DNA of 64,000 nt, from assembly GCA_900555635.1 (NCBI GenBank), contig USLU01000015.1, positions 36,741-100,740 of the forward strand. Reading direction: 5' to 3'. Below, piece after piece: positions 62,602 to 64,000 of the stretch. Numbering within the stretch: position 1 is the stretch's first letter; every line of letters begins with the position of its first letter. The translations under genes and the position numbers were made by a program. The stretch comes from an uncultured Bacteroides sp. Its GTDB lineage: Bacteria > Bacteroidota > Bacteroidia > Bacteroidales > Bacteroidaceae. The notes beneath the pieces are model-generated. The model was not told the DNA's origin, ran no database searches, and saw nothing but the letters and a program-made list of their open reading frames with translations.

Positions 62602-63864
62602 ATGATATTCAGCCGTCGCATTTATTTCATTATATTATTGCATATTCTGCTGATACTCTTCACGCTAGGTACTGGTTTATGGCTGATAATATCTTGTACC
62701 GGATTCATTATCGGTCTTTTGCTCATCATCTGTTCCTTGTTCCAGATTGCGGGTCTGACGAACAGGCTCAATGCTTTCAACCGGAAAATAAAGCTGTTCT
62801 TTGATGCCGTGCAAGACAAGGATAATATGCTTTACTTTCCGGAGGTGAATGTCAGCAAGGAGCAGGAACAATTGAACCGCTCCCTGAACCGTATTAACGA
62901 GGTCCTTTCTAAAGTAAGAAAAGAGAATCAGCAACAGGAGTACTTTTATCATTCGCTTCTTGAAGAAGTGCCTGCCGGAATCATAGCCTGGAATGCTTCG
63001 GGACAGGTTGTTCTGGCTAACAGTGCAGCACTCGGCTTATTGGGATGTCCGTGTATCTCCAACAGAGCGCAGGTAGAAGAGTTGCTGGCAAAGAAAGAGA
63101 ATCTGAGTCTTTCGCGTAGCCGGCTGAAACTACAGGAGGAGATGCTGACCCTGATGTCTATAAAGGATATCGGCGATGAATTGGGTAATAAAGAGAGTGA
63201 ATCGTGGAGCAAGCTGACGCATGTATTGACGCATGAGATAATGAACACGATTGCTCCCATCATCTCTTTGTCGCAAACTTTGATTCAACATCCGGATATG
63301 GACGCAAAAGGGATACGTGGTTTGCAGATTATCCGCTCGCAGAGTGAAAGGTTGATGGAATTTACCGAGTCCTTCAGGCGTCTTTCTTATCTGCCCGAAC
63401 CCCAAAAGAAAGTTTTCTCCTTTACTGCTTTGCTGCAAAATCTGAGTGTACTGTTGGAAAGTGATTTTGCCGCGCGGAATATTCAATTCGAACTTCACTG
63501 TTCCCCTTCTTCCATTGAAATAAATGGCGATGAAAACCTGATATCTCAAGTTATTCTTAACTTGGTGAAAAACTCCATGCAGGCTTTGGAGGGGCAGACG
63601 GATGGCGGAATCAGCATAACTGCTCTGTATAAAGAACGTTTGTGCATAGAGATAGCCGACAATGGACCGGGTATTCCGCCTGAAATTCAAGAGCAGGTTT
63701 TCATTCCCTTCTTCACGACTAAATCCGAAGGTATGGGGATCGGTCTGAGCCTTTGCCAACGAATTATCCGCCAGCATGGAGGGCGTCTTTTTATGAAGGA
63801 AAGTAAACCGGGGCGAACGGTGTTCTGCATAGAGTGTGACCCAAATCAATGTGACTTACAGTGA
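62602..63864 (+). CDS. Sensor histidine kinase
   Basis: A 420-residue kinase with two close N-terminal membrane helices (about residues 6-55, with almost no periplasmic loop). A PAS-like region follows ('ILEEVPAGIIAWNASGQVVL'-type residues, about 115-165), then HisKA with 'LTHVLTHEIMNTIAPI' (His near 211). The ATPase domain shows the N box 'LISQVILNLVKNSMQAL', G1 'IADNGPGIPPE', and 'FFTTKSEGMGIGLSL'. The short sensor suggests that it detects a membrane or cytoplasmic signal, such as envelope stress. It follows its cognate regulator by 4 bp. Confidence 0.94.
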   Translation: MIFSRRIYFIILLHILLILFTLGTGLWLIISCTGFIIGLLLIICSLFQIAGLTNRLNAFNRKIKLFFDAVQDKDNMLYFPEVNVSKEQEQLNRSLNRINEVLSKVRKENQQQEYFYHSLLEEVPAGIIAWNASGQVVLANSAALGLLGCPCISNRAQVEELLAKKENLSLSRSRLKLQEEMLTLMSIKDIGDELGNKESESWSKLTHVLTHEIMNTIAPIISLSQTLIQHPDMDAKGIRGLQIIRSQSERLMEFTESFRRLSYLPEPQKKVFSFTALLQNLSVLLESDFAARNIQFELHCSPSSIEINGDENLISQVILNLVKNSMQALEGQTDGGISITALYKERLCIEIADNGPGIPPEIQEQVFIPFFTTKSEGMGIGLSLCQRIIRQHGGRLFMKESKPGRTVFCIECDPNQCDLQ

Positions 63865-63878
63865 TCGATATAAATAAA

Positions 63879-63907
63879 AAGGAGTTAAGTCATTGACTTA
63901 ACTCCTT
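63879..63907 (-). terminator. Terminator following tRNA-Pro (and convergent kinase gene)
   Basis: AAGGAGTTAAGTCA (63879-63892) and TGACTTAACTCCTT (63894-63907) are perfect 14-bp arms; a few innermost pairs must open to form the loop. On the minus strand the stem is followed by TTTTATTTAT, so it suits the tRNA transcript best, and it also follows the kinase stop. The core stem is identical to the one at 49700-49728. Confidence 0.8.
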
Positions 63908-63919
63908 AATTTGCGGTAG

Positions 63920-63993
63920 TCGGGGCAACAAGATTCGAACTTGCGACCACACGCCCCCCAGACGCGTACTCTACCGGGCTGAGCTACATCCCG
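63920..63993 (-). tRNA. tRNA-Pro (anticodon GGG)
   Basis: The minus strand folds as a 74-nt tRNA without encoded CCA: U8-A9, D arm with GCUC...GAGU, an anticodon stem CGCGU/GCGUG around the loop CUGGGGG (anticodon GGG, proline), a 5-nt variable loop, and the T arm GCAAG-UUCGAAU-CUUGU. The acceptor stem CGGGAUG/UGCCCCG has four good pairs, then an A-C mismatch and two G-U type pairs at positions 5-7, which is weaker than normal. The anticodon identity is firm. Confidence 0.85.
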
Positions 63994-64000
63994 AATTGCG

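Overview
The window reads as chromosomal DNA of a gut-type Bacteroides. The evidence is two SusC/SusD-led polysaccharide utilisation loci (PULs), the start of a hybrid two-component-type sensor with a propeller domain, a SusR-like membrane regulator, Bacteroidales-typical proteins (DUF4834, a short Imm17-like membrane protein, a tricorn-type S41 protease) and a promoter of the Bacteroides type (TTTG, about 20 bp, TAnnTTTG). Species is not assigned.

Layout. 1-1798 (minus): N-terminal part of a propeller-type PUL sensor, cut by the window edge. 2003-12403 (plus): PUL 1, a cell-surface lipoprotein, SusC, SusD, a GH30 and a GH2 enzyme, likely for a beta-linked glycan. 12596-21514: housekeeping block with biotin ligase, MmcQ/YjbR, YraN, TadA, DUF4834, phosphatidylserine synthase and decarboxylase, DNA polymerase III alpha, thioredoxin and a small acidic protein. 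21694-42047 (plus): PUL 2, the most striking region. 42124-55124: second housekeeping block with TsaE, a metal ABC permease, EPSP synthase, the PabB/PabC pair, an AspT/YidE-type transporter, a tricorn-like protease, a TerB/J-domain protein, a GNAT and DNA-3-methyladenine glycosylase. 55217-63864: a MacB-type ABC exporter, membrane-fusion protein and TolC operon (minus), divergent from a sigma-54 response regulator and histidine kinase pair (plus). 63920-63993 (minus): tRNA-Pro(GGG).

PUL 2 begins like a starch locus: SusR-like regulator, esterase, SusC, SusD, SusE-like lipoprotein, SusA-like GH13. It then runs without a break into a corrinoid methyl-transfer module: a corrinoid protein, a CobW-type GTPase, a UroD-type methyltransferase, a MetH-type reactivation domain, then GH3, an MFS sugar porter, a second UroD-type methyltransferase and a GH127-like enzyme. 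Gaps are a few to about 50 bases and several genes overlap, so one long operon is likely. I infer that the locus imports a glycan or glycoside carrying O-methyl (or other methyl) groups, trims it in the periplasm, and removes the methyl groups in the cytoplasm through a cobalamin-dependent system. I know of no described Bacteroides PUL of this kind; the substrate and methyl acceptor are unknown.

The efflux region has a readable control layout. Two GTCYAATNATTRGAC-type palindromes lie about 90-150 bp upstream of a -24/-12-like promoter (TGGCA...TTGA) placed just ahead of the tolC-like gene, as expected for activation by the divergently encoded sigma-54 enhancer-binding protein.
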